Source: G963663315 sp965214205 (GTDB lineage Bacteria > Pseudomonadota > Gammaproteobacteria > Arenicellales > Poriferihabitantaceae). Taken from it: a DNA stretch of 64,000 nt. This document shows, piece after piece, positions 1-8,263 of the stretch (positions are counted from its first letter, which is position 1; each line of letters starts with the position of its first letter). The translations under genes and the position numbers were made by a program. The notes below the pieces were generated by a model. That model searched no databases and was not told where the DNA came from. It saw nothing but the letters and a program-made list of their open reading frames with translations. The DNA lies in contig OZ243941.1 of assembly GCA_965214205.1 (NCBI GenBank), forward strand, positions 1,240,001-1,304,000, written 5' to 3'.

Positions 1-328
1 CGACCAGTTCTGCGGCATGGATTGGCAAAGTCATTGCCAATTCTACGCTGCGGTCGGTGTACTCATCCGGCCATGAGCGCATGGCCAGGGCTGGAATGAA
101 TATCAGTCCGATCCACGGAATGAAAATTTGCCAGGTTCGCATGCTGGCTTCATCGGTGGCGTAGAAATCGGCCACCATGAATACGCAAAGGCTGAGCGAC
201 GCCAGCAGTCCGGCCATGAAAATGCAGGTCAGCGGGGAATAGAAGAGGATACGCAGTTCATGCCGGGTGACTGCGATAACCCGCGTTACACACCTTCCGC
301 CGCCGGACAGATTGTTAAACGGTTTCAA
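1..328 (-). CDS. ABC-2 type (GldF-like) transporter permease, partial at left edge
   Basis: This is the N-terminal part (about 109 codons) of an integral membrane subunit that would pair with the ATPase encoded just upstream. The frame reads out a short N-terminus, the stretch TRHELRILFYSPLTCIF and a first membrane helix. A polar loop, a second hydrophobic segment (IFIPWIGLIFIPALAMR) and the motif ELAMTLPI follow. This order and the ALAMR...E...LPI pattern are typical of GldF/NosY-like ABC-2 permeases. The proposed start is a TTG at 328 whose last bases overlap the TGA of the ATPase (TTGA), which implies translational coupling. The 3' end lies outside the window. The substrate is unknown; the family call is fairly safe and the exact start is not. 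Confidence 0.68.
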   Translation of the reverse strand, partial: MKPFNNLSGGGRCVTRVIAVTRHELRILFYSPLTCIFMAGLLASLSLCVFMVADFYATDEASMRTWQIFIPWIGLIFIPALAMRSWPDEYTDRSVELAMTLPIHAAELV

Positions 329-1089
329 CCGACCAGCCTGAAAAACGAAGCGGCCAGACTGCCCCTGTCATCCACCAGGTCCGCCACCGGCTGGTCGGCG
401 ACGATGACTCCATGATGGATAATAATGGCGCGGTCGCAGATCTGCTCCGCTTCTTCGAGTATATGGGTGGAAAGAATAATCGTCCGGCTTGTGGACAGCC
501 GGGTGATCAGTTTGCGGATCTGGCGTTTCTGTATCGGGTCCAGTCCATCGGTCGGCTCATCCAGAATCAGCGCCGGTGGCTCATGCAGCAGGGCCTGGGC
601 CAGCCAGACCCGCTGTCGCCAGCCTTTGGAAAGATGCCGCAGGGGGGTGGACATCACATTACCGAGATCCAGCTCCTCACAACACCGGTCGATAGCCTGT
701 TTTGCCCGGTTGCCGGATATTTCACGGGCTTCGCTGCAAAACCGCAGGAACTCGGTGGTGGTCAGGCGCCCGAACCCGCCGGCCGCCTCGGGTAGATAAC
801 CGATCATGCTCTGGGCCTGACGCCGCTGGCGCACGACATCGAAACCGGCGATGGACGCGCTGCCGGAAGCTGGAACCCGGAAACCGGCCAGCATCCGCAT
901 GGTTGAGGATTTGCCGGCGCCGTTGGCGCCCAGAAAGCCCACGGTCGAGCCTTTCGGGATGGAAAAACCGACTTCCGATACGGCGATTTTGCCGTTGTAT
1001 CTGATCGTCAGCCGGTCGGCGATGATCAGTGGCGGGACGGGAGACGGATTGTCTGAAGATGCCATTTCGGGTTGGTCAGGGCACTTCAT
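325..1089 (-). CDS. ABC transporter ATP-binding protein (GldA/CcmA-like)
   Basis: This 254-residue nucleotide-binding subunit of an ABC-2 type exporter has Walker A GANGAGKS (about residues 54-61), the signature LSKGWRQR (153-160), Walker B LILDEP (174-179) and the switch His in STHILEE. The KGWRQR form of the signature and the short length match the GldA/NatA/CcmA branch that works with separate membrane subunits. Its ATG directly follows the stop of a small membrane protein gene (TGA ATG), and its own stop overlaps the start of the GldF-like permease. The three therefore form the tail of the leftward operon that begins with the methanesulfonate genes. The transported compound cannot be read from sequence. 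Confidence 0.85.
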   Translation of the reverse strand: MKCPDQPEMASSDNPSPVPPLIIADRLTIRYNGKIAVSEVGFSIPKGSTVGFLGANGAGKSSTMRMLAGFRVPASGSASIAGFDVVRQRRQAQSMIGYLPEAAGGFGRLTTTEFLRFCSEAREISGNRAKQAIDRCCEELDLGNVMSTPLRHLSKGWRQRVWLAQALLHEPPALILDEPTDGLDPIQKRQIRKLITRLSTSRTIILSTHILEEAEQICDRAIIIHHGVIVADQPVADLVDDRGSLAASFFRLVG

Positions 1090-1284
1090 TCAGTCATTGC
1101 GAAATCCGGCGATGATGAACAGCAAAACGCTGCATCCGGTCACAGTATACCCGGTTATGCTCCATTGCCTGCGTTGTGCCGCGTTGCGGGCCGGTCGACT
1201 GGCGAACGTCACGATTGCGGCCCCGATCAGGGCAAGGGTAAAAACCACCTTGCGCTGGGTGAGAAAATCGAGCAGCGCGATCAA
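1090..1284 (-). CDS. small two-helix membrane protein
   Basis: The 64-residue product starts with TTG four bases after the upstream ATPase stop and ends immediately before the ATG of the GldA-like ATPase. It has two hydrophobic stretches, about residues 12-28 (VVFTLALIGAAIVTFAS) and 44-60 (TGYTVTGCSVLLFIIAGF), joined by a basic loop rich in Arg and Gln. That layout predicts a two-pass inner-membrane protein with both ends on the same side. I do not recognise a family. The exact fit between two ABC genes supports it being translated; it may be an accessory subunit of the exporter that follows. Confidence 0.5.
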   Translation of the reverse strand: MIALLDFLTQRKVVFTLALIGAAIVTFASRPARNAAQRRQWSITGYTVTGCSVLLFIIAGFRND

Positions 1285-1287
1285 CGA

Positions 1288-2181
1288 TCAACCCTGTCTG
1301 AAGGCTTTGATCAGCCCCGACGACTGACCGGTTTGGTCGCTCTTGAAACTCTTCATCGCTTCCTCATGCAATATCTCCAGCGCGGTCGCCTTGTATTCAT
1401 AAGCTTCTCTGGAGTTCAGCATGTGAAAATCCCGCGGGCGCGGCAGGTCGATATTGATCGTGTGCCGGACCTGCGCCGGACGGTTTGACAGGATGATCAG
1501 CTTGTCGGACAGAATGATCGCTTCTTCGATTTCTGATGTCACAAACAGGTTGGTTCGCCGGTTTTCCTCGAATAGTTGCAGAAAAAACTGTTGCATCAGT
1601 TCGCGTGTCATCGCATCGAGCCCCCGGAACGGCTCATCCATGATCAGAACCTGGGGATGGTTGATAATGGCCCTCGCCAGTTCAGCCCGGCGCTGCATGC
1701 CGCCGGACAACTGGATCTGGTATTTGTCCTTGAAGTCACTCAGGCCGACCTTGTCGAGCAGCCGGATCGCTTCGTCATGCAGTTCCTTTTTCGGCATGTC
1801 GCCGCGTACTTTCGGTCCGAACACGATATTTTGGTAGGTCGTCATCCAGGGCATCAGAGCGGTTTCCTGAAACACCACCATGCGGTCGTGCGACGGGCCG
1901 GTAATGCGGTTGCCATTGAGCAGCAGTTTACCGGATTCCGGTTTCTCGAATCCCGCTACCAGATTGACCAGAGTTGATTTGCCGCAGCCAGACGCGCCGA
2001 CCACCGCGGTCAGTTTGCCTGGTTCGACTTCCATGCTGAGATCCAGCACGACATCCTGCCAGTCCCACGATTCACCGTAGCCCTTGCTGACGTTATGCAG
2101 TTCGATACGGCCGTTTTCCGCGTTGTTCACGTTGTTCGCGGAGCCGGCGTTACCGGATTCGGGTTTTAAATTCGCAGTCAT
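1288..2181 (-). CDS. ABC transporter ATPase, nitrate/sulfonate/taurine type (first of two)
   Basis: This 297-residue ATPase of the SsuB/TauB/NrtD family energises an importer for a small anion. Walker A GASGCGKST sits at about 62-70, the Q-loop at VFQETALMPW, the signature LSGGMQRR at 158-165 and Walker B LIMDEP at 179-184. About 25 N-terminal residues rich in Asn and Gly precede the domain. It is the last importer gene of the cluster (substrate-binding protein, permease, ATPase, permease, ATPase), 24 bp downstream of its permease. The neighbouring Rieske monooxygenase points to methanesulfonate as cargo, which is inferred from context only. Confidence 0.85.
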   Translation of the reverse strand: MTANLKPESGNAGSANNVNNAENGRIELHNVSKGYGESWDWQDVVLDLSMEVEPGKLTAVVGASGCGKSTLVNLVAGFEKPESGKLLLNGNRITGPSHDRMVVFQETALMPWMTTYQNIVFGPKVRGDMPKKELHDEAIRLLDKVGLSDFKDKYQIQLSGGMQRRAELARAIINHPQVLIMDEPFRGLDAMTRELMQQFFLQLFEENRRTNLFVTSEIEEAIILSDKLIILSNRPAQVRHTINIDLPRPRDFHMLNSREAYEYKATALEILHEEAMKSFKSDQTGQSSGLIKAFRQG

Positions 2182-2205
2182 CAGTATTTTCCGGGTCAGG
2201 ATTCC

Positions 2206-3036
2206 CTAGAACAGCCGTCGCCACGGCATGCAGTACTCACCCAGAGTACGAATCGCGCTGCTCGACAGATACCCGGCAATGCCGATACTGATCATGCCGA
2301 CCACGATCTGTTCCAGCGACCCGCCCATATAGGAATTCCAGATGAAGAAACCGAGGCCTCCTCCTCCCTGGGTGCCGCCGCCGGAAATCATCTCCGCCGC
2401 CACCACCACTTCCCAGGTAATACCCATGCCTACGGCGGCTCCGGTGAAGATCGAAGGCAGGGACGCTGGCAGGACGATCCTCCAGAACATGTCCCACCGG
2501 GTGGCGCCCATCGACTGGGCGGAGCGGAGCAGCCGGATATCAATACTCCGGGCGCCGCCGAGCACATTGATCACCACCGTGAAGAACGCGCCCAGAAAGG
2601 TTACGAACGCAATGGATAGCTCGTTGGTCGGCCAGAAGATCAGCGATGCCGGCACCCATGCCAGTGGCGGGATTGGCCGCAGTATTTCAAATGGAGGAAA
2701 AAATATCTCACGGAAGTAGCGGTTGACGGCCATCAACAGGCCAAGCGGGATACCCACCGCCATCGCGGCCAGGAACCCGAGCAATACCCGCTTGAAACTC
2801 AGGTACCAGCTTTCCCAGTAACCGACCAGGGGAATGACCTCAGTCCAGGCGAGGAACACCGCTGTAGGCGGAGGAATCAGTCCGATAAACGGCAGCATGA
2901 AGCCGGACCAGTCGTCCCACCGGGAACCGATCTCCCACAGTATCAGCGCAATTATGATGGCCCGGATACCACGCCACAGTGAAATATTATGCCGCAGCTT
3001 CTGCCATCGTGTACGTCGAACGGTGGTCATCGTCAC
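2206..3036 (-). CDS. ABC transporter permease, nitrate/sulfonate/taurine type (second)
   Basis: This 276-residue membrane subunit of the SsuC/TauC/NrtB family has a basic N-terminus and then about six hydrophobic helices. The family's cytoplasmic coupling loop is visible as ARSIDIRLLRSAQSMGATRW followed by IVLPASLPSIFTG (the EAA-type loop that touches the ATPase). A Gly-rich stretch (SGGGTQGGGGLGFF) sits where this family has its conserved SGxxGLG element. It lies between two ATPase genes, and the second ATPase follows after 24 bp. It is clearly related to, but different from, the other permease of the cluster, so the importer may use a heterodimeric channel. Confidence 0.85.
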   Translation of the reverse strand: MTMTTVRRTRWQKLRHNISLWRGIRAIIIALILWEIGSRWDDWSGFMLPFIGLIPPPTAVFLAWTEVIPLVGYWESWYLSFKRVLLGFLAAMAVGIPLGLLMAVNRYFREIFFPPFEILRPIPPLAWVPASLIFWPTNELSIAFVTFLGAFFTVVINVLGGARSIDIRLLRSAQSMGATRWDMFWRIVLPASLPSIFTGAAVGMGITWEVVVAAEMISGGGTQGGGGLGFFIWNSYMGGSLEQIVVGMISIGIAGYLSSSAIRTLGEYCMPWRRLF

Positions 3037-3088
3037 TCCCCGAAAGTTCCGGTTTCTGTTTTCATGTCAACGCGGTTATGCCTGTTCA

Positions 3089-3928
3089 TCAGGCCAGTTC
3101 CCGCTCGCCCGCTTCGAACGCTTTCAGCGCTTCTTCATGCACGGCCTCATTGGTTTCATCCATCAGCAACCGGAATTGTTCCGAGGACAGAACATGGTAG
3201 TCACGCGGGCGCGGTATCTCGACATCCAGTATTTTTTTCACCTGGCACGGCCGCGTGGTCATGACCACGACCCGGTCGCCGAGGAATATCGCTTCCTCCA
3301 GGTCATGGGTGATAAAGAACAGGGTGACCCGAGTGCGGTCATACATTTCAAGCAGGGCTTCGTGCATGATCGACTTGGTCAATTCGTCCATGGCCCGGTA
3401 CGGTTCATCCAGCAACAGTACTTTCGGGTCATTGATCAGCGCCCGGACAATTTCCGCGCGCCGCGCCATTCCGGAGGAGACTTCTCCGGGGTATTTTTCG
3501 CAAAAATCACCCAGTCCGGCTTCCGCCAGCATGTCCCGCGCCTTCTCTCCGGCCTGCTGTTTGCTCAGCAGCCCCTGTACGATCGGGCCGTAAGCGACAT
3601 TGTCGGCCAGCGTTTTCCAGGGGAACAGGGCTCCGTTCTGGAACACCACCACGCGGTCCGAACCCTGGTCGGCGAGAGGTTTGGAAGGGCCGCACAACAG
3701 TTCCCCATCCAGATGGATTTCACCCGAAGTGATCGAATGAAATCCCGCGATCGCGTTCAGCAGGGTGGTTTTTCCGCAGCCGCTCGGCCCGACTACCATA
3801 CAGACTTCTCCCGCCGCGATTTCCAGCGAGCAGTTGTCCACGGCCATCACATTGACCCCTTCCGGGTCGTAAATCTTGGTCACGTCCCGAATGCTTATTT
3901 TGCCTTTTCCTGTTTTTGATTGAGTCAT
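3089..3928 (-). CDS. ABC transporter ATPase, nitrate/sulfonate/taurine type (second of two)
   Basis: This 279-residue ATPase of the same family as its downstream paralogue has Walker A GPSGCGKTT (about 47-55), Q-loop VFQNGALFPW, Walker B LLLDEP and switch THDLEEA. The ABC signature is altered: where LSGGM is expected the sequence reads VSSGMARR (150-157), so the second Gly-position pattern is degenerate. A heteromeric importer with one canonical and one degenerate signature would be asymmetric; that is an inference. The gene starts 13 bp after the first permease and is followed by the second permease. Confidence 0.85.
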   Translation of the reverse strand: MTQSKTGKGKISIRDVTKIYDPEGVNVMAVDNCSLEIAAGEVCMVVGPSGCGKTTLLNAIAGFHSITSGEIHLDGELLCGPSKPLADQGSDRVVVFQNGALFPWKTLADNVAYGPIVQGLLSKQQAGEKARDMLAEAGLGDFCEKYPGEVSSGMARRAEIVRALINDPKVLLLDEPYRAMDELTKSIMHEALLEMYDRTRVTLFFITHDLEEAIFLGDRVVVMTTRPCQVKKILDVEIPRPRDYHVLSSEQFRLLMDETNEAVHEEALKAFEAGERELA

Positions 3929-3941
3929 TGTCCTTCGAGTA

Positions 3942-4820
3942 TTATCTGTTTTCCATAGCCAGAGCGCGGGTGCGCCACTGCATCATCCGGTTGCCGACTA
4001 TCCGCACCATCACCGAAGTCAGCCAGCCGACAAAGCCGAGAGTAATCATGCCAATCACCATCGGAACGGTGACATTGTTCATATAGGCGTCCACGATCAG
4101 ATACCCCAGCCCATAGTCTCCGGAAACCATCTCGGCTGCGACCAGAGAGAACCAGGCGACCCCGACACTGATCTGCAGGCCGGTGAACATGAACGGCAGC
4201 GCCCCCGGTACCACCACGTGCCAGAATATATGACGAGGTTTGGAGCCGAGACAACCGGCGGCGCGGAAATAGGATTCGTCAATGGAGCTGACGCCGAGCA
4301 GGGTATTCAATGTGGTGACGAACAGCGAAGCCAGCGTGGCCAGAAATATGACCGGCGCCTCAAACCCCTTGAACATGAGGATGGATAACGGCACCCATGC
4401 CAGAATCGGTATTGGCCGCAGAATTTCGAGAACCGGGAATGTGTAGTCGCGGAATTTTCTTGACCAGCCCATGAACAGGCCAAGCGGCACACCGACCCCG
4501 GTCGCAATCAGGAAGGCGAAGAAGATACGGCGGCAACTGACATAAATGTGCTCGTAGAATTCCTCGGTGAATATCGAGATGCCGAGGAATGGTTGCGGTG
4601 AGAACAGCTCTTTCAGCACCACCACCGGACCGGGCATTTTCTCGAATCGGGGAACCTCGAACGCTTCGCACAACAGCCACCACAGCCCGATCCAGGAACA
4701 GACTCCGACAACCATCAGGTACGGGCCGGATGTTCTCATGCGCCGGCGAAGACGCGCTGAAAAGACGGCCATGTTGCCGGGTGGGCGCCTGTTTGATTGT
4801 GTGGGTTCGGTATTATCCAT
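3942..4820 (-). CDS. ABC transporter permease, nitrate/sulfonate/taurine type (first)
   Basis: This 292-residue inner-membrane subunit of the SsuC/TauC family has a basic, Arg-rich N-terminus (RLRRRMRTS) and about six membrane helices. Its coupling loop reads VSSIDESYFRAAGCLGSKPRH followed by VVVPGALPFMFTG. The family pattern ILRPIPILAWVPL is also present. It is the first transporter gene after the substrate-binding protein (87-bp gap) and is followed after 13 bp by an ATPase. With the second permease it gives the cluster two different channel subunits, which is unusual for this family, where one permease normally forms a homodimer. Confidence 0.85.
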   Translation of the reverse strand: MDNTEPTQSNRRPPGNMAVFSARLRRRMRTSGPYLMVVGVCSWIGLWWLLCEAFEVPRFEKMPGPVVVLKELFSPQPFLGISIFTEEFYEHIYVSCRRIFFAFLIATGVGVPLGLFMGWSRKFRDYTFPVLEILRPIPILAWVPLSILMFKGFEAPVIFLATLASLFVTTLNTLLGVSSIDESYFRAAGCLGSKPRHIFWHVVVPGALPFMFTGLQISVGVAWFSLVAAEMVSGDYGLGYLIVDAYMNNVTVPMVIGMITLGFVGWLTSVMVRIVGNRMMQWRTRALAMENR

Positions 4821-4907
4821 TTCTAGTATTGGTTAGTCCAGTATATCGGTATCCCCGCTCCGAACAAACCCGTTGTCGGAGCGGGGATACCCATGTTACC
4901 CGAAAAA

Positions 4908-6044
4908 TCAGTTCATTGAAGAAGCCTTGATCACGGCCAGCGGGCTGGTCAGACCCCGCTCCTCAAGAATCTGCCGGGCTACGCCGTCCGATACACCGCC
5001 GTCACGAATGACCGGCGCCGCGGCCGGTTTCTTGGGCAGGCTGTTCAGGAAGGCGGTGGCGTTGTCGAGCAAGGTCTGGACACGCTCGGTCACGATGAAA
5101 TCAAGTTGTACCTTGACTTCGCCGCCGCCCTGGCTTTCAGGCCAGCCGCCGAACATCGCATGCCACAGAACGGACTTGTCGATTTTCTCGGTCTGGGATT
5201 CAGCCAGCGCCGCGACTTCATCCGCATTGGCCGGATCCGCCATGAAAAGCTGCGCGTCCAGTTCGGCTTCCAGCCAGCCTTTGTGCACATCCGGGCGTTG
5301 CGTGATCAGGTCGTTCAGCATGACCATGAATGCGCCGTCCAGAGCGTCGAAGTCTTCACCACTGGCAGCGCGCCGGGCGATACCGGACATGACGATCTTG
5401 GACGCGGTTGGCTCCCAGATTGCCGCCGCGTCGAGTTTGCCGGCGCGGAAGTTAGTGGTAATGACCTCAATGTTCTGGTTCAGATAACGATCCGGAGTAA
5501 TCCCCGCTTTCTGGAACGCCAGTTGAGCGAACCGGTCGGTGCAGGCGCCGTGAGGGGCGGATGTGATCTTACCGTCCATCCACTTCACCGCTTCGGAGCC
5601 GTTGGCGAACTCCGGCGCGTCGTTGCGGACCAGGAAGATATTGCACTGTTGCTTGGATGTGCCCAGCGCCGCGACGATACGCATGTCTGTACCGCCCCGT
5701 TCCTTGATATTCCGGAAAGTCGAAGCAATCGCCGGCATGTCACCCATGTAACCGATATGCTGTTTCTCACCGGTCATGGCGTTGACGATAACCGAACCCT
5801 GCAGTCCGATCTGAAACTCGACGGTCGAACCTTCAGGCAGGTATTTCCTCCATAATTCCTTGCCGTTGTTGACGACCCCGGACCAGGATTCCGTGTAGTA
5901 GGGCTGGTAGCCCACAACCAGGTCAACCTTCTCACCCGGATTTCCGAAATCGACATCGGCGGACGCCATTTGTGACATGCCGGTTGCCAGCATACAGGCG
6001 GCCCCCAGCTTTGTGAATAAACTCAAATACGATTTTTTCATCAT
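4908..6044 (-). CDS. msmE: ABC transporter substrate-binding protein (probable methanesulfonate binding protein)
   Basis: The 378-residue periplasmic protein starts with a signal peptide: MMKKSY, a hydrophobic core LGAACMLATGM, and a likely cleavage after ASA near residue 29. The mature part is of the NMT1/SsuA/TauA type: VVGYQPYYTESW near the start, the ligand-loop motif GLQGSVIVNAMTGEKQHIGYMGDMP, and the domain-2 segment ITTNFRAGKLDAAAIWEPTASK. It leads the transporter genes, 203 bp downstream of the reductase gene, so it may have its own promoter, although I found no convincing -35/-10 pair there. The name MsmE is inferred from the adjacent Rieske monooxygenase genes; a taurine or other sulfonate ligand is the main alternative. 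Confidence 0.72.
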   Translation of the reverse strand: MMKKSYLSLFTKLGAACMLATGMSQMASADVDFGNPGEKVDLVVGYQPYYTESWSGVVNNGKELWRKYLPEGSTVEFQIGLQGSVIVNAMTGEKQHIGYMGDMPAIASTFRNIKERGGTDMRIVAALGTSKQQCNIFLVRNDAPEFANGSEAVKWMDGKITSAPHGACTDRFAQLAFQKAGITPDRYLNQNIEVITTNFRAGKLDAAAIWEPTASKIVMSGIARRAASGEDFDALDGAFMVMLNDLITQRPDVHKGWLEAELDAQLFMADPANADEVAALAESQTEKIDKSVLWHAMFGGWPESQGGGEVKVQLDFIVTERVQTLLDNATAFLNSLPKKPAAAPVIRDGGVSDGVARQILEERGLTSPLAVIKASSMN

Positions 6045-6247
6045 TCTCTCCTATTGGTAGTGGTCTTGCTTATTGTTTACATCTTCGGTTGATATTCTCG
6101 ATTGCATACAACCGTTTCACAGTTTGATGATGCGAGCATCGGGAAAAAGCGATTCGATCACCTGTAAAATCTTGAAAGTAAATGTTTTCCACGGTTCTGA
6201 TTATCGTAGTCCTGGCCATGTTGGTCGCGGTTCGTTCCGGTATCCGG

Positions 6248-7303
6248 TCAGTTGAACTTGTCGTAGCGCACCATTTGCGCCGGTATTCGCAAATCCAGAA
6301 TCAGGGGTCGGATGCAGGCATCCACCATCGGCTGCGGCCCGGCGATATAGACCATGGTATTGGCCGTCTCCGGTGTAATCGAGGCCAGGGCCGCTTCGTG
6401 CGCCAGCCCATAGAGGGTCGGCATCGGCTCGCCGTCCGGGGAGGTTACGTTGCCGGTTGTTTCATCGGACAGCACGATGTTGATCGACAAGGCTTCCGGC
6501 CAGCGCGCCTGCATCGCGCACAGGCGGTCCGCATAGAACATGTCGGCGCGGGTCCGGACGCCGAAAAACAGGTTGGCCTTGCGCCTGTCGAAATAATTGG
6601 TCGTTGAAGCCTTTTCAAGGATCGACATCAACCCCGCGATACCCGAACCGCCGGCAATCAGCAAAAGATCATGTTCTTCATCAGGGTGAAAGGTTGCGCG
6701 TCCCAGTGGCCCGAACAGTTCAACCTCGCCCCGGCCGCGCGCTTCATCGAAGGCCCACCCGGAAAAAGCGCCGCCCGGTTTTTTCTTGATGACAAATTCA
6801 AGGGTATCCGTCTGCGGCTCGAAATTAACCATCGAGTAGGCGCGCCGCCCGGATATTCCCGGCGCCTGGATGACGAAAAACTGACCGGCGTGAAAGCGTA
6901 CCGGCCGGGGCAGCCTGATTTCAAACCGGGTCACATCCGCGGTCAGCCGGTCCCAGTTCGAGGCGGTTCCGGTGTAGTGGCCGGGACGGAAGTCGTCATC
7001 GCGGAAAGGCTTGATCCGGGCCGGGACAGTCAGGCTGCAATCTGTTTGCGCGGTGGCCTGACACAACAGGAATTCCTTTCTCGCCGCCCGCAGGTTTTTC
7101 CGTCCGGGCGCCTCCATCCAACCCTGATCCAGATCGCCCTGATCCAGTCGCGCCCGGCAGGTCCCACAGGTTCCGGTCGCGCATTCGTAGGGTAACGGGA
7201 TGCCAGCCCGCAGCCCGGCATACAACAGCTTTTCACCCTCCGCAGCGTCAAATCGGTAAGTCTGGTCTTTTTTTGCAATTTCGATCAGCATGACTGCATT
7301 CAA
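6248..7303 (-). CDS. msmD: methanesulfonate monooxygenase reductase component
   Basis: This 351-residue flavoprotein would pass electrons from NADH to the Rieske ferredoxin. An N-terminal plant-type [2Fe-2S] domain carries Cys41, Cys46 and Cys49 (ECATGTCGTCRA) and Cys81 (FLLCQA). A FAD-binding barrel follows with RRAYSMVNF, then an NAD-binding domain with LLLIAGGSGIAGLMSIL and a C-terminal IAGPQPMVDACI. This Fd-FAD-NAD order is that of class IB oxygenase reductases (BenC, MsmD). The predicted mass, about 39 kDa, agrees with the 38 kDa I recall for the purified MsmD. The gene sits 18 bp downstream of the ferredoxin gene. Confidence 0.82.
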   Translation of the reverse strand: MNAVMLIEIAKKDQTYRFDAAEGEKLLYAGLRAGIPLPYECATGTCGTCRARLDQGDLDQGWMEAPGRKNLRAARKEFLLCQATAQTDCSLTVPARIKPFRDDDFRPGHYTGTASNWDRLTADVTRFEIRLPRPVRFHAGQFFVIQAPGISGRRAYSMVNFEPQTDTLEFVIKKKPGGAFSGWAFDEARGRGEVELFGPLGRATFHPDEEHDLLLIAGGSGIAGLMSILEKASTTNYFDRRKANLFFGVRTRADMFYADRLCAMQARWPEALSINIVLSDETTGNVTSPDGEPMPTLYGLAHEAALASITPETANTMVYIAGPQPMVDACIRPLILDLRIPAQMVRYDKFN

Positions 7304-7321
7304 CCGGATTGAAAACCCCGT

Positions 7322-7669
7322 TTAATCATCGTCTTCATCATCAAATTCATATTCCAGTTCCTGGTCCAGAAAAACCAGGACCTGACCATCTTCGTTCTTG
7401 ATCTCGTACATCAGCAGGGGTTTTTCGGCCGGCCCGCGCGGTTCTCCGGTTTTCATGTCCCATTGCCAGAGGTGGCGGTCACAGGTCAGGATACCACCCT
7501 GACACAGCCCCGAGCTTTCCAGGTATTCCTCCATGTGGGGGCAGACCGGCGGATACGCCCGGTAGGTCTCGCCGATTCTGGCAATCACCAGTTCAATGCC
7601 GTCAATTTCCACCGCTTTCAGCGCATTCTCGTGTACGTCATCCGCCGCACAGGCGACTTTCCAGCTCAT
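7322..7669 (-). CDS. msmC: Rieske ferredoxin of methanesulfonate monooxygenase
   Basis: This small Rieske [2Fe-2S] protein carries electrons from the reductase to the hydroxylase. The cluster ligands are Cys-Pro-His (VCPHMEEY) and, 17 residues later, Cys-Asp-Arg-His (TCDRHLWQW). The C-terminus is extremely acidic (ELEYEFDDEDDD). I chose the ATG at 7669 (MSWKVACA, 115 residues) because a GAGG-type ribosome site precedes it and the Rieske fold starts there. An in-frame TTG at 7717 overlaps the stop of the beta-subunit gene (TTGA) and would give 131 residues, closer to the 16-kDa subunit I recall for MsmC, so that start is possible. Confidence 0.82.
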   Translation of the reverse strand: MSWKVACAADDVHENALKAVEIDGIELVIARIGETYRAYPPVCPHMEEYLESSGLCQGGILTCDRHLWQWDMKTGEPRGPAEKPLLMYEIKNEDGQVLVFLDQELEYEFDDEDDD

Positions 7670-7713
7670 TGTCAGTCCCGCCTCTGGTTCCTGTTCAGTA
7701 AAATAGGATGGAT

Positions 7714-8241
7714 TCAAATCGGCCAGTGCGAACCCTTGTCCAGCCGCCGCGTGTCCAGCCGCACTTCCCTTTCGGAAAATTTGATCTCGTCTCCGTCGAT
7801 CATGAAGCGGTCGTTGTAGCGGCCGACCAGAAACAGTTTCGATTCACCTGCGTCGACATGCGAGTTGACTCCGTCCAGTTGCGTCTGAAAAACCGTGAAA
7901 GAGGTTACCGCGGCGGCGGATTTCCCGTCATCGGCAATATCGACCCGGTATACCACACCATGTCGTTTAAGGGGTGAGGTGTCCGAGTTGTGTTTGGGCA
8001 GCATCCCGGTCAACTTCGCCATATAGTCCCGGTTGCCGCTGATATAAGTCATGTCGGCCTGGATCTCGGGACTGTATGCCCGGATCGCGTACTCGAAATC
8101 ATCCGCGCACAGATCCAGCCATGATTCCCAGTCCAGGTCGTCCTGGAACAGGCAGGTAGTGTAGATCAATTCCTTGATCTTTTCACGGGTCGATGAATGG
8201 TCTGCGGGCGCTGCCATTTTCTGGTTGGTTTCCTGATTCAT
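7714..8241 (-). CDS. msmB: methanesulfonate monooxygenase hydroxylase, beta subunit
   Basis: The 175-residue small subunit of a ring-hydroxylating-type (alpha3beta3) oxygenase has the SnoaL/NTF2-like fold of this family. It shows an N-terminal helix pair (STREKIKELIYTTCLFQDDLDWESWLDLCADDFEY), a central YISGNRDYMAKL, RHGVVYRVDI, and the C-terminal signature LFLVGRYNDRFMIDGDEIKFSEREVRLDTR typical of dioxygenase beta chains. It has no cofactor and is structural. The predicted mass of about 20 kDa matches MsmB. It lies 22 bp after the alpha-subunit gene, and its stop touches a possible TTG start of the ferredoxin. Confidence 0.82.
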   Translation of the reverse strand: MNQETNQKMAAPADHSSTREKIKELIYTTCLFQDDLDWESWLDLCADDFEYAIRAYSPEIQADMTYISGNRDYMAKLTGMLPKHNSDTSPLKRHGVVYRVDIADDGKSAAAVTSFTVFQTQLDGVNSHVDAGESKLFLVGRYNDRFMIDGDEIKFSEREVRLDTRRLDKGSHWPI

Positions 8242-8263
8242 TGATTACATTTCCGGATTGGGA

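Noticed and set aside
2834..3919. 361-codon plus-strand frame
   Set aside because: Antisense to the permease and ATPase genes of the sulfonate importer; no recognisable motif.
6045..6247. Separate gene in the gap before the substrate-binding protein
   Set aside because: Short frames there lack a ribosome site and coherent composition; the gap is more likely a leader or weak internal promoter region.
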